Shown here: in pieces, positions 1 to 7,109 of the stretch
Numbering within the stretch: the first letter of the stretch is position 1
Layout of the letters: each line of letters starts with the position of its first letter
Assembly (NCBI GenBank): GCA_002391065.1
Contig: DGRP01000126.1
Coordinates: 1-23,441 of the forward strand
DNA: 23,441 nucleotides
DNA from: Ruminococcus sp. UBA4385
Lineage (GTDB): Bacteria > Bacillota_A > Clostridia > Oscillospirales > Ruminococcaceae
Reading direction: 5' to 3'
Position numbers and translations under genes: made by a program
Notes under the pieces: generated by a model
Databases searched by the model: none
What the model was told of the DNA's origin: nothing
What the model saw: only the letters and a program-made list of their open reading frames with translations

Positions 1-35
1 GAGGGATATAAATTAAAAATTCGGCAATTTGCCTA

Positions 36-64
36 TTGACTTTCTTTTGCGACTAGTGTATAAT
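36..64 (+). promoter_or_regulatory. sigma-A promoter of rplM-rpsI
   Basis: A -35 box TTGACT (36-41) and a perfect -10 box TATAAT (59-64) are separated by exactly 17 bases. Transcription should start near position 71, leaving a leader of about 100 bases before rplM. A strong housekeeping promoter is expected for a ribosomal protein operon. Confidence 0.85.
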
Positions 65-70
65 AGTCAA

Positions 71-173
71 TGTTGCGAGTCCCGAGGGGCGTATTCTGCG
101 GTGTGTGCGGTACGTCTGAGGGCAAAAGACGAGACAGGGTAACCTGCTCCAATATCTTAAAGGAGGAAACACT
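71..173 (+). promoter_or_regulatory. Structured 5' leader of rplM (candidate L13 leader)
   Basis: The untranslated leader of about 100 bases can fold. CGTCT (113-117) pairs with AGACG (127-131). CAGG (135-138) pairs with CCTG (143-146) around GTAA, which is a GNRA-type tetraloop. The ribosome binding site AAAGGAGG (159-166) follows. In Bacillota, rplM-rpsI operons are known to carry an L13 leader thought to bind L13 for autoregulation; position and fold fit. No covariance model was run, so family membership is inference. Confidence 0.5.
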
Positions 174-602
174 ATGTCAACTTATATGCCAAAGGCTGGC
201 GAGATCACTCGCACATGGTATATTCTCGACGCTGAGGGTCAGTCCCTCGGTAGAGTTGCAGCAAAGGCTGCACACATTCTCAGAGGCAAGCATAAGCCTA
301 CTTATGCACCTCACGCTGATTGCGGCGATCATGTAATCATCATCAACACAGACAAGGCTGTTCTTACCGGTAAGAAGCTTGAGCAGAAGAAGCTAAGATG
401 GCACACCGGCTGGATCGGCGGTCTTAAAGAAGTTGGCTATGACAAGCTCATGGCTGAGGAGTCTGACAGAGCTATGACAATTGCTGTTGAGGGTATGCTC
501 CCTAACAACACTCTTGGCAGAGCTGCTGCAAAGAGACTGAGAGTTTACAAGGGTGCTGAGCACAAGAATGAGGCTCAGAAGCCTGTTAAGTACGAACTGT
601 AA
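174..602 (+). CDS. rplM: 50S ribosomal protein L13
   Basis: The 142-residue protein has the normal length for bacterial L13, an early-assembling protein of the large ribosomal subunit. The N-terminal half carries the W-x-x-x-D-A-x-x-x-x-L-G-R-x-A pattern and a G-K-x-K-P-x-Y stretch. The C-terminal half carries the conserved signature V-E-G-M-L-P-x-N-x-L-G-R followed by RLRVYKG, H and AQKP. The ATG at 174 is chosen because AAAGGAGG lies at 159-166. The gene is first in a two-gene operon; its TAA stop overlaps the rpsI ribosome binding site, so S9 translation probably follows ribosomes leaving L13. The pairing and order are the usual ones in Bacteria. Confidence 0.98.
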   Translation: MSTYMPKAGEITRTWYILDAEGQSLGRVAAKAAHILRGKHKPTYAPHADCGDHVIIINTDKAVLTGKKLEQKKLRWHTGWIGGLKEVGYDKLMAEESDRAMTIAVEGMLPNNTLGRAAAKRLRVYKGAEHKNEAQKPVKYEL

Positions 603-614
603 GGAGGAACGGAT

Positions 615-1016
615 ATGTACGAATCTAAAAAGCCATATTTCTATGGTACAGGAAGAAGAAAGCATTCTGTTGCCCGTGTTCGTGTTTACGAGGGTACAGG
701 AAAAATCACTATCAACGGCAGAGACATTGACGATTATTTTGGTCTTGAGACACTCAAGCTGATTGTTCGTCAGCCTTTTGGTGTTACAGATACTGAGGGC
801 AAGTATGACATCGTCTGCACAGTAGCAGGCGGCGGAGTTACAGGTCAGGCCGGTGCTATCAGACACGGTCTTTCAAGAGCTCTCCTTCAGGCAAGCGATG
901 ACTACAGACCTCTCCTCAAGAAGGAAGGCTTCCTCACTCGTGACCCAAGAATGAAAGAAAGAAAGAAGTACGGTCTCAAGGCTGCTCGTCGTGCACCGCA
1001 GTTCAGCAAGAGATAA
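615..1016 (+). CDS. rpsI: 30S ribosomal protein S9
   Basis: The 133-residue protein is S9 (uS9), part of the head of the small ribosomal subunit, whose C-terminal tail reaches the P-site tRNA. The sequence shows the N-terminal Y-x-G-T-G-R-R-K-x-S-V-A-R-V motif, the central [18 protein letters not shown] signature (about residues 76-93), and the basic tail [12 protein letters not shown] at the extreme C terminus. AAGGAGG at 601-607 overlaps the rplM stop codon and lies a good distance before the ATG. It shares the rplM promoter and is followed by an intrinsic terminator at 1048. Confidence 0.98.
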   Translation: MYESKKPYFYGTGRRKHSVARVRVYEGTGKITINGRDIDDYFGLETLKLIVRQPFGVTDTEGKYDIVCTVAGGGVTGQAGAIRHGLSRALLQASDDYRPLLKKEGFLTRDPRMKERKKYGLKAARRAPQFSKR

Positions 1017-1047
1017 GATTTCGCATATTTCAAAACAACGCAAATAT

Positions 1048-1084
1048 GCCCCGAAGTTCGCATCTTCGGGGCTTTTGTTATTTT
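1048..1084 (+). terminator. Intrinsic terminator of rplM-rpsI
   Basis: GCCCCGAAG (1048-1056) pairs perfectly with CTTCGGGGC (1064-1072) around a 7-base loop, followed by the T-rich run TTTTGTTATTTT. Confidence 0.92.
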
Positions 1085-1111
1085 CATGCAAGAGTTGAGA
1101 TATTTGTAAAG

Positions 1112-1140
1112 TTGACAAATATCATAAAATAGAGTATAAT
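1112..1140 (+). promoter_or_regulatory. sigma-A promoter of the acetolactate decarboxylase gene
   Basis: TTGACA (1112-1117) and TATAAT (1135-1140) are both perfect consensus hexamers with a 17-base spacer. The predicted start is near 1147, giving a leader of only about 23 bases. A palindrome lies across the -10 box and start site (1131-1151). Such a strong promoter placed under a possible operator suggests a gene kept off by a repressor. Confidence 0.88.
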
Positions 1141-1151
1141 ATATATACTCT
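1131..1151 (+). promoter_or_regulatory. Palindrome over the alsD -10 box, candidate operator
   Basis: AGAGTATA (1131-1138) is an exact inverted repeat of TATACTCT (1144-1151) with a 5-base gap. It spans the -10 box and the expected transcription start, where a bound dimeric repressor would block RNA polymerase. The AT-rich core makes some self-complementarity likely by chance, so function is inferred from position. Confidence 0.4.
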
Positions 1152-1169
1152 AATCGTGAGGTGTTTACT

Positions 1170-1892
1170 ATGACAAAGATGTATCAGGTTTCTACTCTGC
1201 AGGCTCTGGCACTTGGATATTCAAAGTCTGTTATTACAGTTGGAGAACTGCTTCAACATGGAAATATCGGGTTGGGTACTTTTGAAGATGTAAACGGCGA
1301 AATGATAGTGCTCGACGGCCACTGCTACAAGGCTAATGAGCATGGTGATGTTACTGAAGCCGAGAACTCTACAGGTGTTCCCTTTTCGTCAGTTACCCTG
1401 TTTGTAGGCGGAAGAAAATCTGAGCTTGGCGAAAACAAGAATATCGATGAACTGAAAACTGTACTTACTCAGAAGATAGAAGAGAATTTCGGCTTGAACA
1501 GTATGCATATCGTTCGTATAGACGGAAGTTTTCACAAGGTCAGCGCACGGTCTGAATCAGGCTATAAAGCACACCATGTTTCACTGAAGGACGCACTTAG
1601 CAAAACTCAGAAGGATTTCTTCTTTGAGAATATAAACGGTACTCTGGTATGCGTTTATTATCCTGACTATATGGACGGCATTAACGCCGCAGGCTGGCAT
1701 CTGCACTTTATTTCCGATGACAGGCGCTTCGGCGGTCATGTTTTTGACATTGACATGATTTCGGGCACTGCTGAGGAATGTAAGATCAATGCAATTGAGA
1801 TTCAGCTTCCGAGAGAGCCGGGCTTTGACACTTATTCCTTGAAGCAGGCATCACAGTCGGAGATAAAATCTGTTGAGCAGGGTAAAAAGTGA
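1170..1892 (+). CDS. alsD: Alpha-acetolactate decarboxylase
   Basis: This enzyme decarboxylates acetolactate to acetoin in the cytoplasm, diverting pyruvate carbon to a neutral product. The 240-residue protein has the family's usual length. It shows the N-terminal G-L-G-T-F-E motif (E39), then G-E-M-I-x-L-D-G. The zinc ligands lie in AGWHLHFISDDRRFGGHV as H177, H179 and H190, and a conserved arginine (R127) lies in V-S-A-R-S. All expected catalytic residues are present. A GTG at 1161 would add three residues, but the ATG at 1170 is preferred because GTGAGG (1156-1161) is then properly spaced. The gene stands alone, with its own promoter and terminator; no acetolactate synthase gene or AlsR-type regulator is next to it. 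Confidence 0.93.
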   Translation: MTKMYQVSTLQALALGYSKSVITVGELLQHGNIGLGTFEDVNGEMIVLDGHCYKANEHGDVTEAENSTGVPFSSVTLFVGGRKSELGENKNIDELKTVLTQKIEENFGLNSMHIVRIDGSFHKVSARSESGYKAHHVSLKDALSKTQKDFFFENINGTLVCVYYPDYMDGINAAGWHLHFISDDRRFGGHVFDIDMISGTAEECKINAIEIQLPREPGFDTYSLKQASQSEIKSVEQGKK

Positions 1893-1901
1893 TATTTATA
1901 C

Positions 1902-1940
1902 AGCGCACTTATCCATTCGGAAAGTTGCGCTTTTTTCTTT
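1902..1940 (+). terminator. Intrinsic terminator of alsD
   Basis: AGCGCACTT (1902-1910) pairs with AAGTTGCGCT (1922-1931) with a single bulged base, followed by TTTTTTCTTT. It faces the minus-strand terminator just downstream. Confidence 0.8.
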
Positions 1941-1942
1941 CT

Positions 1943-1985
1943 CCCATAAAAAACAATCCCCTGAAACCTTTAGCTTCAGGGGATT
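1943..1985 (-). terminator. Intrinsic terminator of the dockerin gene
   Basis: AATCCCCTGAA (1955-1965) pairs perfectly over 11 bp with TTCAGGGGATT (1975-1985). Read on the minus strand the stem is followed by GTTTTTTATGGG. It lies 11 bases past the stop codon of the minus-strand gene. Confidence 0.88.
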
Positions 1986-1996
1986 AAATTTACTTA

Positions 1997-4555
1997 TCAA
2001 TAAAACTTTTGAACACCTATCAGGTGTTTCTTTATTCTTGTAATGTCTAATACATTTATGTCTCCGCTTCCGTCTGCATCAGCACAGGAAAGATTAGGCT
2101 CTTTAAGTGTATCAGCCTTGATCAGATGCTTTTTAATTGAAATAAGATCAAGAGTCGATATAGAACCGTCACAGTTTGCATCACCGCGCAGATAGAGCGT
2201 TACATCAGGGTCGGCAGTAAGCTTTCCGTTCTTGACTGTAACCTCATAGGTTCTCGGAGCAAAATAACTGTACGCTGATATTTTCATTGTGTACTTACCG
2301 TCTGTCAAGCCGCTTGGTAAGGTGAAATAATCGTCGTAGGTGCTTATAGATTTGTTTACCGGTCCCGAAAAGCTGATATAGATATACGGATACCTATAGA
2401 AATCCGAGGGAACCTTCCTTGTGATCGTATAGGGAACCTTTCCGTCCTTTATGATCTTATAGGTGAGCTTTACAGAGGAGCCTCCCCTGAAGCCGCCTTT
2501 TCCGTTGATATACAGATATGAAATAGGTCCGTCTATGGTATTACCGCCCAGTGTACAAGTGAAATCTACGTCTTTCTCGAGCTTTGTTCCCTTATAGGTT
2601 ATGCTGAGCTTTCCGAGTGCATAAGGGTCAATCGCCGAGCCAGTATAATTGAAGGTATCCTGAGTAAGCTTTATCGTACAGTCATCAAGTGTTACACCGT
2701 AGCTGTAGGAGCAGCCGCATTTTTTAGCATACTCAGCCGCAGCCGAGCCCATTTCTACATACAGTGTTCCCTTGTAAACGTGGGAATCATCATAATAATA
2801 GTAGCCTGACCAATTTATATCCTCACCGATATTTGTAACACTTGCAGGTATAGTGACAGATTTAAGGCTGCCCATTCCTTTGAATGCCTCTTCGCCGATC
2901 GACTTTACACCGTCTTCAATAACTACCTCGGTAACATTCGGAAAGCCCACGAATGCACGCTCTCCGATGCTGTCGATAGTACCCTTGATAACTATCTTGG
3001 TTACATTATCCTTGACAGGCTTCCAGCAGGTATCGCTACTATAAGAAACATAAGAATTCTTTGTTGATGATAGTGCATACAGGACATACGACTCAGCTGC
3101 CGTATCTGCAATCCCTGTTCCGCTTATCGTCAGAACTCCGTCATCGGAGAGCTCCCAGTTTGCCGTTTCGCCAACTGCATGAATTACCTTTTTGCTGAAT
3201 GCTCCCGTAGATGAATTGATCGAGTAGAAATCAACCACGTTTTCAAGTGATGAACTAAACACAACATTTGAGCCCTTAACTATCGGGTGACAGTCAGAAA
3301 GGCATCCCTTTGCAGTCATCGTCTTGCTGAGCGAAGCTCCAGAGCCGTCAATAAACCTGTAGCTGAATGTATAGCAGGATAATGGGTCCTGCTTATCTTC
3401 AGCGGCAGGCAGCTCGGAATTATCGCAGTAATCCTGCCACATAAGCATAAAGCGGTCATCATTGATCTTCACAAGCTTCACATTTACAAAAGACTTTCCG
3501 CCGTCTGTGTAATCGGTCTGCCATACGATCTTGCTTGCTTCTTTACTGAAATTATTCTTAGGTGTTACTGAAAGATAGATATTATGGGGTGTGTCAGATG
3601 TTACATTATCATACTGAGACTGGTCAATAGATGTACCGACACCGAGGACATTATCTTTTGACAGGGCAAGATCATCAACACTTACATAAGTGCGTATAGC
3701 CCACGAAGAGGTATGATGTCCGCCGTAATCAAGAACGCTGAACCGGTTTCCGCTTGGGAATGCATCAAAGTAGTCAGTATCTGTTCTTGTTGCATCATAG
3801 CGGGACAGCTCGGTTTCAAGGCTTCCCTCACTAAGCTCAAGGATATAAACATTATCCCCCTCAGAATCAAGATACTGTGCAAAGGAGTGCCAAAAATCAC
3901 CGTACTCTATCTTGGTGCTCATATCACTTTCGGTAACTGCAATAAGCATCATTCCCTGATGTCCCTGACCGACATTCGGGTCAACATAACCCTCACGGCC
4001 AGTTGATATGTACAGCTTTCCGTTAGCTCTTGCAAAGCTTACGCAGCCGTAATCGAAAGGATATCTAATCTCGTATTCCCAGCCTTCCTGAGCCTTTACA
4101 CTGCCCGAGCCAAGACGCTTCCATTCCTTGCTGTACTTAATGATACGAACGACCTCAGTGCCGTCAACTCCGTCTTTGTTGTTCTGACCCTCGACCACAT
4201 AGTAAACATCGCCTGCATCATAGAAGCCGCCCCAGATAGGAAGCTCCATAGCGATCGTCTGCTTTTTGGTCAGGTTGAATGAATTGTCATAATACTCGGC
4301 TATGATGTTCTCCCCGCTTGAAACGAGCCTCATATAGCCCGTATCGGTCGCAGTCATTTCAACCAAGGGTCTAAGCCTGCTTTGAAGATTATTAAACGCT
4401 GTGGGATTTACGATCGTATTGCTCGCAGAATATGTAACTACCGAGCTTGCTTCCTCAATATATTCTTCATTTTCAGGCTCTGCACTTACGGGCAGAATAA
4501 CAGTACTTACTGCAACTGCCGCAGAAACAGCAAATGAAAGAAACCTTTTTTTCAT
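1997..4555 (-). CDS. Secreted BspA-type LRR protein with C-terminal dockerin
   Basis: This 852-residue exported protein begins with a Sec signal peptide (KKR, a hydrophobic core at residues 4-23, cleavage near VSA-E). Residues about 50-455 are a beta-rich region I do not recognise, possibly propeller-like. Residues about 458-480 carry the WELSDDGVLTISGTG lead-in of BspA-like proteins, followed by a few leucine-rich repeats of the IGERAF type (about 518-600). A beta-sandwich-like region follows (625-785). A type I dockerin ends the protein, with two calcium loops starting at D792 and D826 and near-identical IKKHLI helices. Dockerins bind cohesins on cellulosomal scaffoldins; no catalytic domain is visible, so binding or adhesion is inferred. 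AGGAGGT at 4562-4568 supports the start. It has its own promoter and terminator. Confidence 0.85.
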   Translation of the reverse strand: MKKRFLSFAVSAAVAVSTVILPVSAEPENEEYIEEASSVVTYSASNTIVNPTAFNNLQSRLRPLVEMTATDTGYMRLVSSGENIIAEYYDNSFNLTKKQTIAMELPIWGGFYDAGDVYYVVEGQNNKDGVDGTEVVRIIKYSKEWKRLGSGSVKAQEGWEYEIRYPFDYGCVSFARANGKLYISTGREGYVDPNVGQGHQGMMLIAVTESDMSTKIEYGDFWHSFAQYLDSEGDNVYILELSEGSLETELSRYDATRTDTDYFDAFPSGNRFSVLDYGGHHTSSWAIRTYVSVDDLALSKDNVLGVGTSIDQSQYDNVTSDTPHNIYLSVTPKNNFSKEASKIVWQTDYTDGGKSFVNVKLVKINDDRFMLMWQDYCDNSELPAAEDKQDPLSCYTFSYRFIDGSGASLSKTMTAKGCLSDCHPIVKGSNVVFSSSLENVVDFYSINSSTGAFSKKVIHAVGETANWELSDDGVLTISGTGIADTAAESYVLYALSSTKNSYVSYSSDTCWKPVKDNVTKIVIKGTIDSIGERAFVGFPNVTEVVIEDGVKSIGEEAFKGMGSLKSVTIPASVTNIGEDINWSGYYYYDDSHVYKGTLYVEMGSAAAEYAKKCGCSYSYGVTLDDCTIKLTQDTFNYTGSAIDPYALGKLSITYKGTKLEKDVDFTCTLGGNTIDGPISYLYINGKGGFRGGSSVKLTYKIIKDGKVPYTITRKVPSDFYRYPYIYISFSGPVNKSISTYDDYFTLPSGLTDGKYTMKISAYSYFAPRTYEVTVKNGKLTADPDVTLYLRGDANCDGSISTLDLISIKKHLIKADTLKEPNLSCADADGSGDINVLDITRIKKHLIGVQKFY

Positions 4556-4587
4556 AAGCTTACCTCCTCTATAAAATCATTATATTC

Positions 4588-4616
4588 AGTTTATCATAAT
4601 TTTAATGTATTTTCAA
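4588..4616 (-). promoter_or_regulatory. Candidate promoter of the dockerin gene
   Basis: On the minus strand, TTGAAA (4611-4616) and TAAACT (4588-4593) are 17 bases apart. A better -10 match, TATAAT (4579-4584), lies nearby but lacks a good -35 box. An 11-base perfect palindrome ACACAGTGTGT lies just upstream, near 4627-4637. Confidence 0.5.
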
Positions 4617-4679
4617 CCTATTTACGACACACTGTGTTAATTTCTGCATATTAATCAATTTTATGCACTCTGTTTTGTG

Positions 4680-4718
4680 CAAAATAATATCCGACAGAGT
4701 TTGTCTCTCTGTCGGATA
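4680..4718 (-). terminator. Intrinsic terminator of the C39-like gene
   Basis: TATCCGACAGAG (4688-4699) pairs perfectly over 12 bp with CTCTGTCGGATA (4707-4718). On the minus strand the stem is followed by TTATTTTG, a modest U-tract, directly after the stop codon at 4723. Confidence 0.82.
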
Positions 4719-4722
4719 AAAC

Positions 4723-6846
4723 TTATTTCTTATCAATAACTACGGTCTGTCTTCCGAGGGCATTATAGCCGTTCATAAAGGTACTGTAGGGATAGCTTAC
4801 TGTACTGCCGTTTATAACATCTGCGATAGTTATACGCTGTGTGAGGTCGTCGAAGCCTGTTATTACAGCACAGTGCTGAGGCGCTACCCAGCGGAAGGTA
4901 TAGCTTCCCGAGCCGGCATTTGAGTACTTTCCGCCTGCCTTGACCGTGTAATAGCCGCCCGTTCTTGGGTTTGCATTATAGGTTGTAAACCATACTATCA
5001 GCGAATGTCCTTTGTTGAGCTCTCTTTTGATTCCTGCAAGGTCAAGTCCTGAGGTGCGGTTTACAGAGCCTACACTAAGATTCTTCCAGTTGACTGTGCT
5101 GTTAAAATCGGTATGAACATCTATCTGATAATTGTTTCTTACCTTTTTGTCAGAGAGATACCAGTTTGCTGCCTGAGCTATCGCAGGTGCATAAATGCCG
5201 TCATTGCCTGTGTAAACGTAAGGGCTTCCAAAGAATGCATAGTTCGGGTCGCCTGCCCCGTGAGATACCCAGTGAGTGTAGTTGTTTGCTATATCATTCT
5301 TGCTGCATGAGATTCCATGCTGATTTTGGAGAACTGTTGCAAGCGCCGCAGATTCGCAGCCCATTACCATTGGCGAGCCGCCTTCCCAGCCGTTCTGATT
5401 TATCGCCTTGATTCCGAGGTTTGCATAAGCCGCTATCTGTCCGCCTCTTACATAACCTACCTGTGCCTTTGCAGTTCCCGGGACATAAACCTTGTACCAA
5501 CCGCTGACATCGGTAATACCCTTCTGCTGGATCATGTCTCCGTAATCTCCTCTGTAAAGCACCTTTGACGAAGTGCTTGCCTTTGCATATATTACATAAT
5601 TGGTTTTCGCTCTGAGCTTTGAATCTGTTACAACCTTAGTTGATGCACCCTGAGTTGTTATTTCTTTGCCGTCAGATTTTACACAGGGCTTTACATGAAA
5701 CAGATATGTAGTTTTAGAGTCAAGTCCGCTAAAAGTATAATAAAGGCTCTTTGTTATCACAGGCGCGGACCATGCACCGTTTTTGTAAATGAACACCTTA
5801 TAATACTGTGCGCCCTCTGCCTTGTTCCAGCACACTCTGACAGCATTAAGTCCTGAAATAGAATCCTTGAGCACAGGTGTTTTAAGAAAGTTTTTCTTTA
5901 CAACCGCCGAAAGCGCACCATTGTGTTCTTTACCCTCATCATCGACCATTACTGCTCTTACAATGTAAATATGATGACCCTCATGCTTTGAAAACTTATC
6001 TGTAAAGCTGTTTGTTGAAGGCTGTCCTATTATCTTATAGCTGCCCGTTGTTTTGCGGTAAACGATATATTTTGTACACTCGGTCTTATCCCATGTGAGA
6101 CTAACACTGTTATCAGTTGACTTTGTAATTTTAAGACCTGAGGCAGACTTCGGAGCTGTTGCTGTGGAAACTGTAAGACCGTTTTCAGATACTGCCTCAG
6201 TATCAGCATAAACTGATACGGGAACTACCTCAAAGCTTAGCTTCTTAGCTGACGGTGCGCTGTATTTATATGTAAGAGCTGCTGTCTCTCCGACAAGCTC
6301 TTTATCATCGCCTGCAAGAAGATAAATCCTATACTTATGCGCATTATTTACCTTATTCCATGAGAGCGTAACAGCTGTACTGCTGCTCGTTGCTGTGAGC
6401 TTTCCTGTCATATCATCGGGAACGATCCTAACAGCGATCTTATAACCCTCAAGATAGCTTTTCTGTGAATTTACAAGCTTATACGGCTTTATATAGAAGT
6501 CTATACTGCTTCCCTGAGTGAAAAAGCCTTTTGAAAAGCTTAAAGTATTTTCGTCATAGTCAGCTTTAAAGGTTGAAAAAGATTTTCCGCCGTTTGCAGT
6601 ATACTTTATATCATATTTCTCTTCATCGTCTGTTCTGTCCCACGAAAGCTGAACACTTTCAGCCTTAGTGAAAACTGTACTCTCTTTATAAGCCGGCGGT
6701 TCAGGAACGATCTCCTCCTGAGAGTCTGCTGTCTCATAAAAAACAACAGGAATATTTTCCTGTTCAGCTGTCTCCTCAGCCTGTACAGGCAAAGCCGAGA
6801 AAGACAGACACAATGCACAAACCAGTGCCGAAATTCTTTTATTCAT
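4723..6846 (-). CDS. Secreted FN3-repeat protein with C39-like cysteine peptidase domain
   Basis: The 707-residue protein starts with a signal peptide (cleavage near VQA-E, residue 23). About four fibronectin type III-like modules follow (roughly 53-145, 148-228, 235-318 and 325-408), each with a V-x-L-x-W strand. An SH3-like module spans about 415-473. The last 225 residues match the C39-like (YvpB-type) papain fold: C497 in G-C-E-S-A-A-L-A, H658 in A-P-Q-H-C-A-V-I-T-G and D676 in I-T-I-A-D, so the catalytic set is intact. It has no dockerin, sortase signal or C-terminal membrane segment, so it may be free or held to the wall by its SH3-like module. The ATG at 6846 is preferred (AGGGGGT at 6854-6860); a GTG at 6849 would add one residue. 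Substrate is unknown. Confidence 0.82.
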   Translation of the reverse strand: MNKRISALVCALCLSFSALPVQAEETAEQENIPVVFYETADSQEEIVPEPPAYKESTVFTKAESVQLSWDRTDDEEKYDIKYTANGGKSFSTFKADYDENTLSFSKGFFTQGSSIDFYIKPYKLVNSQKSYLEGYKIAVRIVPDDMTGKLTATSSSTAVTLSWNKVNNAHKYRIYLLAGDDKELVGETAALTYKYSAPSAKKLSFEVVPVSVYADTEAVSENGLTVSTATAPKSASGLKITKSTDNSVSLTWDKTECTKYIVYRKTTGSYKIIGQPSTNSFTDKFSKHEGHHIYIVRAVMVDDEGKEHNGALSAVVKKNFLKTPVLKDSISGLNAVRVCWNKAEGAQYYKVFIYKNGAWSAPVITKSLYYTFSGLDSKTTYLFHVKPCVKSDGKEITTQGASTKVVTDSKLRAKTNYVIYAKASTSSKVLYRGDYGDMIQQKGITDVSGWYKVYVPGTAKAQVGYVRGGQIAAYANLGIKAINQNGWEGGSPMVMGCESAALATVLQNQHGISCSKNDIANNYTHWVSHGAGDPNYAFFGSPYVYTGNDGIYAPAIAQAANWYLSDKKVRNNYQIDVHTDFNSTVNWKNLSVGSVNRTSGLDLAGIKRELNKGHSLIVWFTTYNANPRTGGYYTVKAGGKYSNAGSGSYTFRWVAPQHCAVITGFDDLTQRITIADVINGSTVSYPYSTFMNGYNALGRQTVVIDKK

Positions 6847-6869
6847 CACATTTACCCCCTAATATATTG

Positions 6870-6898
6870 ATTATAACACATTTTATTACAAAAGTAAA
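6870..6898 (-). promoter_or_regulatory. Promoter of the C39-like gene, overlapping a repeat
   Basis: On the minus strand a perfect TATAAT (6870-6875) lies 17 bases from TTTACT (6893-6898), a weak -35 box. The upstream half of the -35 box (6896-6898) is also the last three bases of the repeat hairpin that starts at 6896, so the repeat supplies part of the promoter. Confidence 0.6.
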
Positions 6899-7107
6899 GC
6901 CCGATAGAAATCGGACTTTCAGTCTGTCGATAAACTCCAAAATAGTGCAGATTTTGCCTCGTCAGGTCTGTACATTCGTACAGACAGACTCGGCTGGAGT
7001 GAGTGGAGATGGGGCTTCGCCCCTTTGACCCACTGGGGCTGTCGCCCCTGACCCCTTTTAAAAGAACTTTTGCAACAAGCTGAAAGCCCGATAGAAATCG
7101 GGCTTTC
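6896..7107. repeat. Composite palindromic intergenic repeat with hairpin ends
   Basis: This roughly 210-base block is bounded by two copies of AAAGCCCGATAGAAATCGG followed by (A/G)CTTTCA. The left copy (6896-6920) has one mismatched pair; the right (7082-7107) is a perfect 11-bp hairpin. Between them lie GTCTGTAC (6966-6973) paired with GTACAGAC (6978-6985), GGGGC-TTC-GCCCC (7011-7023), GGGGC-TGTC-GCCCC (7035-7048), and a TTTTAAAAGAACTTTT stretch. No convincing reading frame or transposase is present. It resembles the dispersed non-coding palindromic elements of Clostridia; copy number in the genome cannot be judged from one window. Confidence 0.7.
7082..7107 (-). terminator. Hairpin terminator of the M23 gene (end of the repeat)
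   Basis: GAAAGCCCGAT (7082-7092) pairs perfectly with ATCGGGCTTTC (7097-7107) around an AGAA loop (TTCT on the minus strand). It lies three bases past the minus-strand stop. There is no good U-tract beyond the stem, so termination is likely but not certain. It doubles as the right end of the composite repeat. Confidence 0.55.
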
Positions 7108-7109
7108 AA

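Noticed and set aside
393..866. 157-codon minus-strand reading frame across rplM and rpsI
   Set aside because: Antisense to two certain ribosomal protein genes; no supporting signals.
1161..1169. GTG start for the acetolactate decarboxylase gene
   Set aside because: The GTG overlaps the ribosome binding site; the ATG at 1170 is correctly spaced from GTGAGG.
6852..7109. 85-codon minus-strand reading frame across the intergenic repeat
   Set aside because: It is made almost wholly of the palindromic repeat (GGGGCTTCGCCCC and similar) and lacks any family resemblance. Such frames are false genes produced by repeats.
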